Origin: an uncultured Lachnospiraceae bacterium
GTDB taxonomy: Bacteria; Bacillota; Clostridia; Lachnospirales; Lachnospiraceae
Assembly (NCBI GenBank): GCA_910588215.1
Contig: CAJUQJ010000044.1
Span: forward strand, 1-33,471
Length of the DNA stretch: 33,471 nucleotides
Reading direction: 5' to 3'
Part shown: piece by piece, positions 24,506-32,271 of the stretch
How the letters are laid out: each line of letters begins with the position of its first letter
How positions within the stretch are numbered: position 1 is the first letter of the stretch
Translations under genes and position numbers: made by a program
The notes under the pieces: model-generated
What the model was told of the DNA's origin: nothing
What the model saw: the letters and a program-made list of their open reading frames with translations, nothing else
Database searches by the model: none

Positions 24506-25144
24506 ATGAAAACAATTGCGGAGCAGTTTTATGAACATGGTGTCGTGCCGGTAGTAGTGTTGGAGGAAGTGAAGGATGCGCTGCCGCTGGCGGCGGCGCT
24601 GGTGGAGGGCGGTCTGCCCTGTGCTGAGGTGACTTTTCGCACGGAGGCGGCGGAAGAATCTATCCGCCTGATGAGCGAGAAGTATCCGGAGATGTTAGTG
24701 GGAGCCGGCACGGTGCTGACGATAGAACAGGTGGATCGGGCTGTGACGGCGGGAGCGAAATTTATCGTCAGTCCCGGTTTTGACCCGGAGATCGTGGACT
24801 ATTGTCTGGAGAAAAAGATTCCGGTGTTCCCGGGATGCATCACCCCTTCCGAGGTGGCGCAGGCAGTGAAAAGAGGCTTGCAGGTGGTGAAATTCTTCCC
24901 GGCGGAGCAGGCCGGCGGCGTGGCGATGATCAAGGCGATGGCAGCGCCCTACACGATGGTGAAATTCATGCCAACAGGCGGTATCAGCGCGAAGAATCTG
25001 GCCGACTATCTGAGTTTCGGTAAGATCTTGTGCTGTGGCGGAAGCTGGATGGTGAAGGGCAATCTGATAAAGAACGGGGAATTCGATAAGATACGGGAAC
25101 TGACAAAGGAAGCCGTGGAACTGGCAGCGAAGATCCGTGGATAA
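24506..25144 (+). CDS. eda: 2-dehydro-3-deoxy-6-phosphogluconate (KDPG) / 4-hydroxy-2-oxoglutarate aldolase
   Basis: Class I aldolase of 212 residues that cleaves KDPG to pyruvate and glyceraldehyde-3-phosphate, the last step of the Entner-Doudoroff route. Motifs are Glu41-Val-Thr-Phe-Arg45 (catalytic Glu and Arg), GAGTVL, SPGFDPEIV, PGCITPSEV, the Schiff-base Lys129 in VVKFFPAE, and the phosphate-binding FMPTGGIS. The length equals the family norm. The ATG at 24506 follows AAAGGA. It is third in the aldonate operon, 105 nt after the dehydratase across a strong hairpin. Confidence 0.95.
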   Translation: MKTIAEQFYEHGVVPVVVLEEVKDALPLAAALVEGGLPCAEVTFRTEAAEESIRLMSEKYPEMLVGAGTVLTIEQVDRAVTAGAKFIVSPGFDPEIVDYCLEKKIPVFPGCITPSEVAQAVKRGLQVVKFFPAEQAGGVAMIKAMAAPYTMVKFMPTGGISAKNLADYLSFGKILCCGGSWMVKGNLIKNGEFDKIRELTKEAVELAAKIRG

Positions 25145-25334
25145 AGCCGGGTAAGAAATGGAAGGCGTAGGGCATAGGAGAGAAAGGCCGGAACCAGATG
25201 AGCGACGGTTTGAACGAAGGGGAAAGCATAGCAGTCAGACAGAGAACGACAGCCAGTCCGGACAGGAAGGCTCGAATAGAGGGCCTGGGCGAGAACGAGA
25301 AACGGGCAGGAAAAGAGAAGAAAGGGAGAATATT
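25145..25334 (+). other. Purine-rich non-coding spacer before KDG kinase gene
   Basis: 190 nt with very few T residues and long G/A runs. It is open in frame with the downstream kinase, but the 59 residues it would add are almost all Arg, Glu, Gly and Ser and resemble no kinase N-terminus. No promoter or terminator was recognised. Confidence 0.5.
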
Positions 25335-26432
25335 ATGGAACTGAATTTAAGACCAGAACAGGAATGCAGATATGATGCGGTATCGTTGGGTGAGGTAATG
25401 CTGCGTCTGGATCCGGGTGAGGGAAGAATCCGGACGGCCAGGAGTTTCCGGGCCTGGGAGGGCGGCGGAGAGTACAATGTTGTCAGGGGTCTTAGGAGAT
25501 GCTTCGGATTGAAGACAGGTGTGATCACGGCATTTGCGGATAATGAAGTCGGTATGCTGATGGAAGATTTCATTCTGCAGGGCGGTGTGGATACTTCTCT
25601 GATCAAGTGGATGAAGACCGACGGGATCGGCAGGACCTGCAGAAACGGGCTGAACTTTACGGAGCGCGGCTTCGGTATCCGCGGTGCAGTGGGATGTTCC
25701 GATCGTGCAAATACGGCGATCTCCAAGGCAACACCGGAGGATTTCAATTTTGAGCATATCTTCGGGGAGCTGGGCGTGCGCTGGCTGCATACAGGCGGCA
25801 TCTATGCGGCATTGTCCGAGCAGTCCTGTGAGACGGTGCTTTCGGCGATCAAGACGGCTAAGAAATACGGGACGGTCATCTCTTATGACTTGAACTACCG
25901 ACCGTCCATGTGGAGTGCGATCGGTGGCCTTGCTAAGGCGCAGGAAGTCAATAAAGAGATTGCGAAGTATGTAGATGTTATGATAGGCAACGAAGAAGAT
26001 TTCACCGCTTGCCTCGGCTTCGAGATCGAAGGCAATGATGCGAATCTGAAAGAGTTGAATCTGGATGGTTACAAGAAGATGATCAATCATGCGGCGCAGG
26101 TTTATCCGAATTTCAAGGTGGTTGCCACCACATTGCGTGAGGTGAAGACGGCGACTGTGAACGATTGGAGCGCCATCTGCTGGGCGGATGGCGAGATCTA
26201 CAAAGCCAAAGACTATAAGGGACTGGAGATTATGGACCGTGTGGGCGGCGGCGATTCCTTTGCATCAGGATTGATCTATGGACTGATGACAACAGGGGAT
26301 GCAGAACTGGCAGTCAATTATGGTGCGGCGCACGGTGCGTTGGCGATGACCACGCCGGGTGATACGACCATGGCTAGCAGGAAGGAAGTAGAGGCGATCA
26401 TGGGCGGCGCAGGAGCGCGGGTACTAAGATAG
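25335..26432 (+). CDS. kdgK: PfkB-family 2-keto-3-deoxygluconate (KDG) kinase
   Basis: Phosphorylates KDG to KDPG, which feeds the aldolase encoded upstream. The 365 residues carry the ribokinase-family N-terminal pattern (DAVSLGEVMLRLDP, GGEYNVVRGLRR), ISYDLNYRPSMW, and the C-terminal PfkB signature DRVGGGDSFASGLIYGLM with catalytic Asp307. The assignment to KDG, not fructose or ribose, rests on the operon and on DLNYRPS, which is common in KdgK. The ATG at 25335 follows AAAGGGAG at 8 nt. The longer open frame from 25158 is rejected. It is the last gene of the aldonate operon; a terminator follows 79 nt later. Confidence 0.9.
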   Translation: MELNLRPEQECRYDAVSLGEVMLRLDPGEGRIRTARSFRAWEGGGEYNVVRGLRRCFGLKTGVITAFADNEVGMLMEDFILQGGVDTSLIKWMKTDGIGRTCRNGLNFTERGFGIRGAVGCSDRANTAISKATPEDFNFEHIFGELGVRWLHTGGIYAALSEQSCETVLSAIKTAKKYGTVISYDLNYRPSMWSAIGGLAKAQEVNKEIAKYVDVMIGNEEDFTACLGFEIEGNDANLKELNLDGYKKMINHAAQVYPNFKVVATTLREVKTATVNDWSAICWADGEIYKAKDYKGLEIMDRVGGGDSFASGLIYGLMTTGDAELAVNYGAAHGALAMTTPGDTTMASRKEVEAIMGGAGARVLR

Positions 26433-26466
26433 CAGGCGTCCTTGCACTCAGATTCTATTGATTGCA

Positions 26467-26489
26467 GAGCAGAATCAGAAATTCTGCTC
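26467..26489. repeat. Small intergenic hairpin after kdgK
   Basis: GAGCAGAAT (26467-26475) and ATTCTGCTC (26481-26489) form a 9-bp stem with a 5-nt loop and no T-run. It precedes the true terminator. Confidence 0.45.
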
Positions 26490-26510
26490 GCAGACTTCGC
26501 AATATACGAC

Positions 26511-26553
26511 GGGCACTGTCTTGGAAGGTAACGGGACAGTGCCTGTTGTTATT
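26511..26553 (+). terminator. Intrinsic terminator of the aldonate operon
   Basis: GGCACTGTC (26512-26520) and GACAGTGCC (26535-26543) form a 9-bp stem, followed by the T-rich TGTTGTTATT. The tail runs into the first 33-nt repeat. Confidence 0.85.
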
Positions 26554-26682
26554 CCCTCATTTTTTTGTAAGGATTGTAATTAAATTCCCTCATTTTTATG
26601 CAAAATATATGATAAAATTCGCTCATATTTCTGTAAATCATATGATATAATTCCCTCATTTTTTTGTAATAAAGTTGTATTT
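26551..26682. repeat. Four tandem 33-nt direct repeats upstream of the ATPase gene
   Basis: Units start at exactly 26551, 26584, 26617 and 26650. Each begins with a 20-nt conserved part, ATTCSCTCATWTTTNTGYAA, followed by 13 variable A/T-rich bases. The fourth unit covers the -35 box of the ATPase promoter (26675-26680). The exact 33-nt period equals about three DNA turns, so the conserved parts lie on nearly the same face of the helix. This looks like an operator array or iteron-like set; its function is unknown. Confidence 0.85.
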
Positions 26683-26703
26683 TCCTGAAAAACAGCATAT
26701 ACT
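26675..26703 (+). promoter_or_regulatory. Promoter of the AAA/DUF4143 ATPase gene
   Basis: TTGTAT (26675-26680), a 17-nt spacer, then TATACT (26698-26703), with a start near 26710 and a leader of about 31 nt. The -35 box lies inside the last 33-nt repeat. Confidence 0.65.
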
Positions 26704-26740
26704 ATAGGCAGATCGGTGATTGCAGGGAAGTGGGGTTGTT

Positions 26741-28075
26741 ATGATTTATCTGAAGAGAAAAATAGATGACTATTTGACAGAGTGGAAAGGCGATCCGGAG
26801 CGGAAGCCGCTTGTAGTCAAGGGACCGCGGCAGATCGGGAAGACGGAGTCCATCAGAAGATTTGGCGAACAGAATTATGAGTGCATGGTGGAGATCAACT
26901 TTGTGGAAGAACCGAAGTACAAGAAGATCACGGCTGACGGCTACAAGACGGCGGATCTGATCCGGAATATTACACGTATGGATCCGACCAAGAAATTCGT
27001 CGAAGGAAAAACGCTGCTCTTTTTTGATGAACTGCAGGAGTTTCCGGAGATTGCCACAGCGCTCAAATTTTTTGCACAGGACGGAAGATTTGATGTCATA
27101 TGCAGCGGTTCCATGTTGGGTATCCATTATGGAAGGATAGAGAGCAACAGTGTGGGGTATAAGACGGATTATACCATGTATTCTCTTGATTTTGAGGAAT
27201 TTCTGTGGGCGAAAGGCTATGAGGAGAGCATTGCAGACGAACTTCTGAGCCATATGCGGGAGGAAAAGCCGTTTAACGAGGCGCAGATGTCCGTCTATAG
27301 CGGTCTGTTTCTGGATTATTGTATTCTAGGCGGGATGCCTGCGGTGGTCAGAGAGTATATCATAAAGGACAGCTTTGAAGGGTCGCTGGCGATCCAGAGG
27401 CAGCTTCTGGCGGATTATGAGGAGGATGTCCGTAAGTATGCGGAAGGGATGGATCAGACGAGAATTCTCAATGTGTTCCGGCAGATTCCGGTGCAGCTTT
27501 CCAAGGCTAATAAGAAGTTTCAGATTTCCAAGGTGGCGTCCGGAGCCAGGTTCAAGGATTACCGGGGCTGTATCGAGTGGCTGGCGGATGCAGGAATCGT
27601 CAATGTCTGTTACTGTATGCATTTTCCGGAGCTTCCACTGAAGGGAAATTTTGACGAGACGAAGTACAAGATCTATTTTGCGGACAGCGGATTGCTCGTG
27701 GCCATGCTGGATGAGGAGGCTCAGGAGGATCTGCGGGCGAACCGGAATCTGGGCGTCTACAAAGGAGCGTTGTATGAGAATGTAGTGGGTGAGGCGCTGG
27801 TAAAAAGCGGATACGGGCTTTACTATTATAAACGAGAGGATTCTACGTTGGAGGAGGACTTCTTCGTCCGGACGGCAAAAGAACTGATCCCCGTGGAGGT
27901 GAAGGCGACGAACGGCCGGGCGAAATCGCTTCGGACGCTGATCAGAGGGGAGAAGTATGAGGACATACGCTACGGGATAAAGTTTACGGGTGGAAATGTT
28001 GGGTGTGATGATCGGATTTATATCTTTCCGTATTTTTGTGCGTTTCTGTTGAAGCGGTATCTGAAAGGCAGGTAA
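26741..28075 (+). CDS. AAA_14/DUF4143 ATP-binding protein with PD-(D/E)XK-like C-terminus
   Basis: A 444-residue cytoplasmic ATPase of a family that is common in bacteria and archaea but functionally obscure. The N-terminal AAA domain has Walker A GPRQIGKT (28-35) and Walker B LLFFDELQEF (about 93-102), then a sensor-like CSGSMLGI. The C-terminal DUF4143 region (about 210-400) holds FADSGLLVAML, Y.GALYENVVGEALV and a nuclease-like set, Glu371/Glu372/Asp373 ... Glu386-Val-Lys388 (PVEVKA). This matches the PD-(D/E)XK pattern, but nuclease activity is unproven. The ATG at 26741 follows GGGAAGTGGGG; a TTG at 26720 in the same frame is unlikely. It is a single-gene unit preceded by the four 33-nt repeats. 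No partner toxin, antitoxin or defence gene is adjacent. Confidence 0.88.
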   Translation: MIYLKRKIDDYLTEWKGDPERKPLVVKGPRQIGKTESIRRFGEQNYECMVEINFVEEPKYKKITADGYKTADLIRNITRMDPTKKFVEGKTLLFFDELQEFPEIATALKFFAQDGRFDVICSGSMLGIHYGRIESNSVGYKTDYTMYSLDFEEFLWAKGYEESIADELLSHMREEKPFNEAQMSVYSGLFLDYCILGGMPAVVREYIIKDSFEGSLAIQRQLLADYEEDVRKYAEGMDQTRILNVFRQIPVQLSKANKKFQISKVASGARFKDYRGCIEWLADAGIVNVCYCMHFPELPLKGNFDETKYKIYFADSGLLVAMLDEEAQEDLRANRNLGVYKGALYENVVGEALVKSGYGLYYYKREDSTLEEDFFVRTAKELIPVEVKATNGRAKSLRTLIRGEKYEDIRYGIKFTGGNVGCDDRIYIFPYFCAFLLKRYLKGR

Positions 28076-28094
28076 TGCCACAAAAAATATCCGT

Positions 28095-28128
28095 TTGTAA
28101 CCGGATTGTAATATCTGCTGTCTATGAT
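28095..28128 (+). promoter_or_regulatory. Candidate response-regulator-dependent promoter of the ABC genes
   Basis: TTGTAA (28095-28100) and TTGTAA (28106-28111) are exact direct repeats with an 11-nt period, followed by a -10-like TATGAT (28123-28128) with no usable -35 at 17 nt. OmpR-type regulators commonly bind such repeats over the -35 region to activate. Confidence 0.5.
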
Positions 28129-28166
28129 GAAGATAAGCAAATTGAAGACAAGGAGAAGCAGACAGC

Positions 28167-28850
28167 ATGGATATTTTAAAGGCGGTACATCTTAAGAAGT
28201 ATTACGGAAGCGGAGAGAATCTGGTAAAGGCGGTGGACGATGTCAGTTTCGGCATAGAGAAGGGCAGCTTCACGGCGATCGTGGGGACATCGGGCAGCGG
28301 CAAGACGACGCTTTTAAATCTGATCGGGGGACTGGACTTTGCGGATGCGGGGGAGGTCATCATAGACGGACACTCGATCATGGAGATGTCGAAGGAGGAG
28401 CTGACGGTGTTTCGGCGTCGGAATATCGGTTTTGTCTTCCAGAATTATAATCTGATCTCTGTACAGAATGTGTATAAGAATATCGTGCTTCCCATCCGAT
28501 TGGACGGCAGGAAACCAGATCGGGATTATATTGCGCAGATCTGCGGACAGCTGGGGATCGAAGGGAAAATGGACCGGTATCCCAATCAACTTTCCGGCGG
28601 ACAGCAGCAGAGGGTGTCCATCGCAAGGGCCATTGCGGCCAAGCCGGCAGTGCTGCTGGCGGATGAACCGACCGGCAACCTGGATACCAGAACGAGCACG
28701 GAGGTGATGGGATTGTTGAAGATGACTTCCAGGGAATTTAACCAGACGATCATTATGATCACACATGATGATGCCATCGCGCAGCTGGCGGACCGGGTGA
28801 TCCATATCGAGGATGGTAAGCTGGTGAGAGAGCAGGAGGTGCAGGCATGA
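28167..28850 (+). CDS. ABC transporter ATP-binding protein (MacB/BceA type)
   Basis: A 227-residue ATPase of the MacB/LolD/BceA group. It has Walker A GTSGSGKT (about 39-46), the Q-loop in FVFQNYNLI, the signature LSGGQQQRV, Walker B LLADEPTGNLD and the H-loop ITHDD. The ADEPTGNLD form is characteristic of ATPases that pair with FtsX-type permeases and drive mechanotransmission, not transport through a channel. The ATG at 28167 follows AAGGAG. Its stop overlaps the permease start in ATGA (28847-28850), so the two are translationally coupled. With the following two-component genes, a role in removing or sensing cell-wall antibiotics is likely. Confidence 0.94.
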   Translation: MDILKAVHLKKYYGSGENLVKAVDDVSFGIEKGSFTAIVGTSGSGKTTLLNLIGGLDFADAGEVIIDGHSIMEMSKEELTVFRRRNIGFVFQNYNLISVQNVYKNIVLPIRLDGRKPDRDYIAQICGQLGIEGKMDRYPNQLSGGQQQRVSIARAIAAKPAVLLADEPTGNLDTRTSTEVMGLLKMTSREFNQTIIMITHDDAIAQLADRVIHIEDGKLVREQEVQA

Positions 28851-31414
28851 GCATGATGTTCAGGAATTCCGACCAGAAACTGGAAAAAGAACTGGCTGCC
28901 GACGATTACAGGGCGCATCCGGTGCGTAACCGGCTGGCGGTGCTGGCGGTGGCGCTGACGGCGCTGCTCATTGTTGTTATCTTTACGGTGGGGATCGGTT
29001 ATATGACGGCCATGACACGTTATATGGGGGCATCTCCGGGACCGGGTACGGACAGCGCCATGATCTATGGTGACGAGGAGATTCTGGAGCGGGCAAAAGG
29101 GCTGCCGCAGGTGGACTGGGCTGCTTACGCCAAGCGGTGCAGCGCAAGCTATCTGCATAATCAGGAATTTTCCGGTGTGGATGTGCGGCTGTTTGCAGCG
29201 GATGAAGTGCATTATGAGAAAAATATGGTGGATCTGATCACAGGCAGATATCCGGAGAACGGGGATGAGATTCTGCTGTCCGATACCATGTCGGAGCGTC
29301 TGGGGCTGGCGAAACAGTTAGACGTCACTTATGGCCTCGTAGTGCTGGTGGACGGAGAAGCCGAAGGGCAGCAGACGGAAAAAGTGATTCCCATGACGGT
29401 GTGCGGTTATTATAAGAATCCGCTGCGCGGCGTCGCGGATATCTATGAGGAGATCTACACGGGAGAAGCTTTTATCGAGAAGCATAATCCGGGACTGATC
29501 AAGGGGTACGACCAGATCTATGTGAAGCTGAACAATTTGAATCCCTTGAAGCTGGGGACGGATAAGCATGAGAAGCTGACAGAGGTGAATGAGCAGGCAG
29601 AAGGCAACGGCATTCAGTACAAGGCCAGTGATCTGTCCTATGCGGCCCTGGCCCCGATCATACTGCTTCTGTTGTGCGTGATGTTCTGCGGGTACTTTTT
29701 CATCTATAATATATTTGACATCTCGATCGAGAATGATATACGGTTCTATGGGGAATTAAAGACCATCGGCATGACAAGGCAGCAGCTTAAGCGGATGCTG
29801 TTGTGGCAGATGAACAGGATCTCCCTGATCGGCATTGTGCTGGGAGGCATGATCGGATATGGTATCGGACGGATGGCGGCGGGCGCGGTTATGGACGCTT
29901 TTGCGGAAGGTATTTCCTCTTTCTATAAGCCGGCTGGGTTCGTACAGGTGTTTGCGCTGGGAGCGGTGTTTTCCTGGATTACGGTGCTTGTCAGTACTAT
30001 GAAGCCTTTTCGGATCGCCAGCACGATCTCCCCTGTGGAGGCGGCCAGATACCGCGGCAGGAAGAAAAAGGGCGTCTTCTCGGTTATCTCTTTTGCCTTA
30101 AGCGGGATTCTGTTTCTGGTTGTATATACAATCTCCATGGGATATTCGGTGGAGGTGCATACGGCGGAGCACAATGGCACGGATTTCCGGATAGTACAGA
30201 AAACGGTCAAATTCGGGTCGGAGGAGCCTTACCAGCCCATCAGTGATGAGCTGGTGCAAAAGATCAGGGAGCAGGAGTTTGTGGAAGATTTTCGGGTTTA
30301 CTATGCGGCCAGGACGCAGCCGGACTGGTTGATTTCCGGGGGCGGTTATTGGTATGATGTGTCTCGGGGAGAGATTGCGGGAGAAGGGGAGCTGGCCCGG
30401 GACAGACAGGCTTATGTGGACAGCATGGAGCAGAAGTGGGGCGTGGATCCCTGGCATAGTCTTCCCGGAAGGAACGAGAGAGACAATTATCCGGTCAGCG
30501 CAGCGGGTATGGATGCGGCGTATCTTGACCATGAAAATCAATATTTTACCGTGCTGGAAGGGGAGTTTGACGCCGAACGGTTTGCACAGGGCGGTTATCT
30601 GATCTACAACCGTTCCCTCTATCTCAATGATATGGAGCAGAGCGAGGGCATGGCGTATCAGGTACATGCAGGCGACCGGGTGTCAGTCACGTTCTTTGAC
30701 AGTGCGGCAGATCGTTACGTGGAGCGGGAATTTACGGTGATGGCCTTGGTGACATGCCATAATATCTATGGCACGGATAATATGGGAGAAGCCAATATCT
30801 GGCTGACGGATGAGGCATTTCAGGAGATTTATTCAAATTACGGGGAGCTGATCGGGAGTATCTGCTTTAATGCATCCGGTAAAAGGCAGGACGGGACGGC
30901 GCTTTCCGACAAGGAACAGTATGAGATTATTGCCGGGCTTGTGGAGGAAGACGGGAATCTGCAGCTTTCGCTTGATTCCGCTTATATGACCCGGGTGCAG
31001 AATACGGAAACGAAGCGGAGCATGACGGCTTTCGGTATTTTGCTGGCGGTGATCGTGGGATTGATCGGTGTAGCCAATATGGTGAATACGGTGACTACGG
31101 ATGTGATGGCCAGGAAGGTGGAGTATGCGGCCATGCAGTCCATCGGGATGACGGGGCGGCAGATGAAGAGGGATATTTTCGAGAAGTACGCCGTGCTTGT
31201 CGCAATAGCGCTGGGACTGGCGACCGTGGCGGGAGCGGCGCTGGCCTATAAGGTCGGGGCGCAGCCGGGATTTAATTTTTCGGCAGGGGCGTTTGTGCAG
31301 GCGCTTATGATCTTTGTGGGGATCTCAGCCGGGCTGTGCGTGGTGATGGCGCAGGTGTTGACCTGGGGGATGAACAGGAGGTCGATCGTGGAGAGGCTGC
31401 GGGAAGTGGTGTAG
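28847..31414 (+). CDS. FtsX-type ABC permease with two large extracellular domains
   Basis: An 855-residue membrane partner of the preceding ATPase. A first helix (about 25-52) is followed by an extracellular part of some 210 residues, then three helices (about 265-390) forming the first FtsX domain. A fifth helix (about 412-432), a second extracellular region of nearly 290 residues, and three helices at the end (about 725-850) form the second FtsX domain. Eight helices with two loops differ from BceB proper, which has ten helices and one large loop, but the module logic is similar. Cargo is unknown; peptide antibiotic defence is inferred from context. It starts in a 4-nt overlap with the ATPase gene. 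Confidence 0.9.
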   Translation: MSMMFRNSDQKLEKELAADDYRAHPVRNRLAVLAVALTALLIVVIFTVGIGYMTAMTRYMGASPGPGTDSAMIYGDEEILERAKGLPQVDWAAYAKRCSASYLHNQEFSGVDVRLFAADEVHYEKNMVDLITGRYPENGDEILLSDTMSERLGLAKQLDVTYGLVVLVDGEAEGQQTEKVIPMTVCGYYKNPLRGVADIYEEIYTGEAFIEKHNPGLIKGYDQIYVKLNNLNPLKLGTDKHEKLTEVNEQAEGNGIQYKASDLSYAALAPIILLLLCVMFCGYFFIYNIFDISIENDIRFYGELKTIGMTRQQLKRMLLWQMNRISLIGIVLGGMIGYGIGRMAAGAVMDAFAEGISSFYKPAGFVQVFALGAVFSWITVLVSTMKPFRIASTISPVEAARYRGRKKKGVFSVISFALSGILFLVVYTISMGYSVEVHTAEHNGTDFRIVQKTVKFGSEEPYQPISDELVQKIREQEFVEDFRVYYAARTQPDWLISGGGYWYDVSRGEIAGEGELARDRQAYVDSMEQKWGVDPWHSLPGRNERDNYPVSAAGMDAAYLDHENQYFTVLEGEFDAERFAQGGYLIYNRSLYLNDMEQSEGMAYQVHAGDRVSVTFFDSAADRYVEREFTVMALVTCHNIYGTDNMGEANIWLTDEAFQEIYSNYGELIGSICFNASGKRQDGTALSDKEQYEIIAGLVEEDGNLQLSLDSAYMTRVQNTETKRSMTAFGILLAVIVGLIGVANMVNTVTTDVMARKVEYAAMQSIGMTGRQMKRDIFEKYAVLVAIALGLATVAGAALAYKVGAQPGFNFSAGAFVQALMIFVGISAGLCVVMAQVLTWGMNRRSIVERLREVV

Positions 31415-31467
31415 AGAGTTGTCTGTGCACTAAAGCCGGAAAATTCAGGTGAATGACTTAGGATAGC

Positions 31468-31527
31468 TGTGAAATTAAGAGTGTTATGCCGGGGAGATTT
31501 GTGAAATTGAAAGTGTTATGCCAGGGG
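31468..31527. repeat. Pair of 28-nt direct repeats upstream of the response regulator
   Basis: 31468-31495 and 31500-31527 share TGTGAAATT, AGTGTTATGCC and the G-rich end, about 25 of 28 bases, at a 32-nt period. They lie between the permease stop and the two-component genes. Confidence 0.7.
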
Positions 31528-31541
31528 AAGGTATGAGAGAA

Positions 31542-31558
31542 TTGCGATAAGGCTGTAA
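31542..31558 (+). promoter_or_regulatory. Candidate regulator half-site pair before the response regulator gene
   Basis: TTGCGA (31542-31547) and CTGTAA (31553-31558) stand 11 nt apart with a 5-nt gap. This is the same geometry as the TTGTAA pair at 28095-28111, and both end in TGTAAT. Confidence 0.35.
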
Positions 31559-31587
31559 TTTGAGAAGGGGAAGGCAGATGAGTGGGG

Positions 31588-32271
31588 ATGGAGAAACGGA
31601 TTTTGGTTATTGAGGATGATCGGGCGTTGAATGAGGGGATTGTGTTTGCACTGCGGCGGGAGGGATATCTGACGAGGAGCGCCTATAGCCTGCGGGAAGC
31701 GCGGGGGAAGCTGGAGGAACAGATGAACCTGATCCTGTTGGATATCAATCTGCCGGATGGGGACGGCAGAGAGTTCCTGGGAAGTGTGCTGGCCGGGCAG
31801 CCGGCGCCGGTGCTTCTACTGACGGCCAGAGACACGGAGGAAGATATGCTGCAGGGGTTCCGGGCAGGGTGCGATGATTATATCACGAAGCCTTTTTCCA
31901 TGCCGGTGCTGCTTATGAAGATTGCGGCAGTCTTAAAGCGCAGTGAGGGCGTGTCGCGGCAGATCTATACGAACGGTGACCTGTTGTATGATTTCGAGAA
32001 CAAGACATTGATCAGGCGGGGGGAACCGGTAGAACTTACGGCGTTGGAGCGCAGGCTGATGGAGCTTTTTCTCCATAACAGGGGTATCGTGCTGAAAAGA
32101 GAACGGATTCTGGAACGGATCTGGGATGTGGATGAGCGGTTTGTGGAGAGCAGGACGCTCAATGTGACGATCCGCAGGCTGCGTATGAAGGTGGAGGAGA
32201 ATCCGGAGGAGCCGATTTATATCAAAACAGTGTTTGGTTTGGGGTATAAGTGGGAGGATGGACAGAAATGA
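31588..32271 (+). CDS. OmpR-family response regulator
   Basis: A 227-residue regulator. The receiver domain (1-115) has the acidic pair in VIEDDRAL, phospho-acceptor Asp52 (LLDINLPDGDG), the Thr of LLTARD and Lys101 (YITKPFS). The winged-helix DNA-binding domain (about 130-225) includes ELTALERRLMELFLHNRGIVLKRE, VESRTLNVTIRRLR and TVFGLGYKW. Its partner kinase gene overlaps the stop (ATGA). It probably controls the ABC genes just upstream. Start choice is uncertain: a GTG at 31582, two codons earlier, has AAGG at a better 7-nt spacing than the ATG at 31588. Confidence 0.93.
   Translation: MEKRILVIEDDRALNEGIVFALRREGYLTRSAYSLREARGKLEEQMNLILLDINLPDGDGREFLGSVLAGQPAPVLLLTARDTEEDMLQGFRAGCDDYITKPFSMPVLLMKIAAVLKRSEGVSRQIYTNGDLLYDFENKTLIRRGEPVELTALERRLMELFLHNRGIVLKRERILERIWDVDERFVESRTLNVTIRRLRMKVEENPEEPIYIKTVFGLGYKWEDGQK

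Noticed and set aside
25158..25334. In-frame N-terminal extension of the KDG kinase
   Set aside because: 59 residues of mainly Arg/Glu/Gly/Ser, with a proper ribosome site only before the ATG at 25335.
26462..26650. 62-codon frame reading through the 33-nt repeats
   Set aside because: The 11-residue repetition follows from a period divisible by three. There is no ribosome site, a terminator lies inside it, and it ends before the fourth repeat.
26551..26682. Reading the four 33-nt repeats as a CRISPR array
   Set aside because: The conserved part is 20 nt and the spacers only 13 nt, far shorter than CRISPR spacers. The spacers are all A/T-rich, and no cas gene is near.
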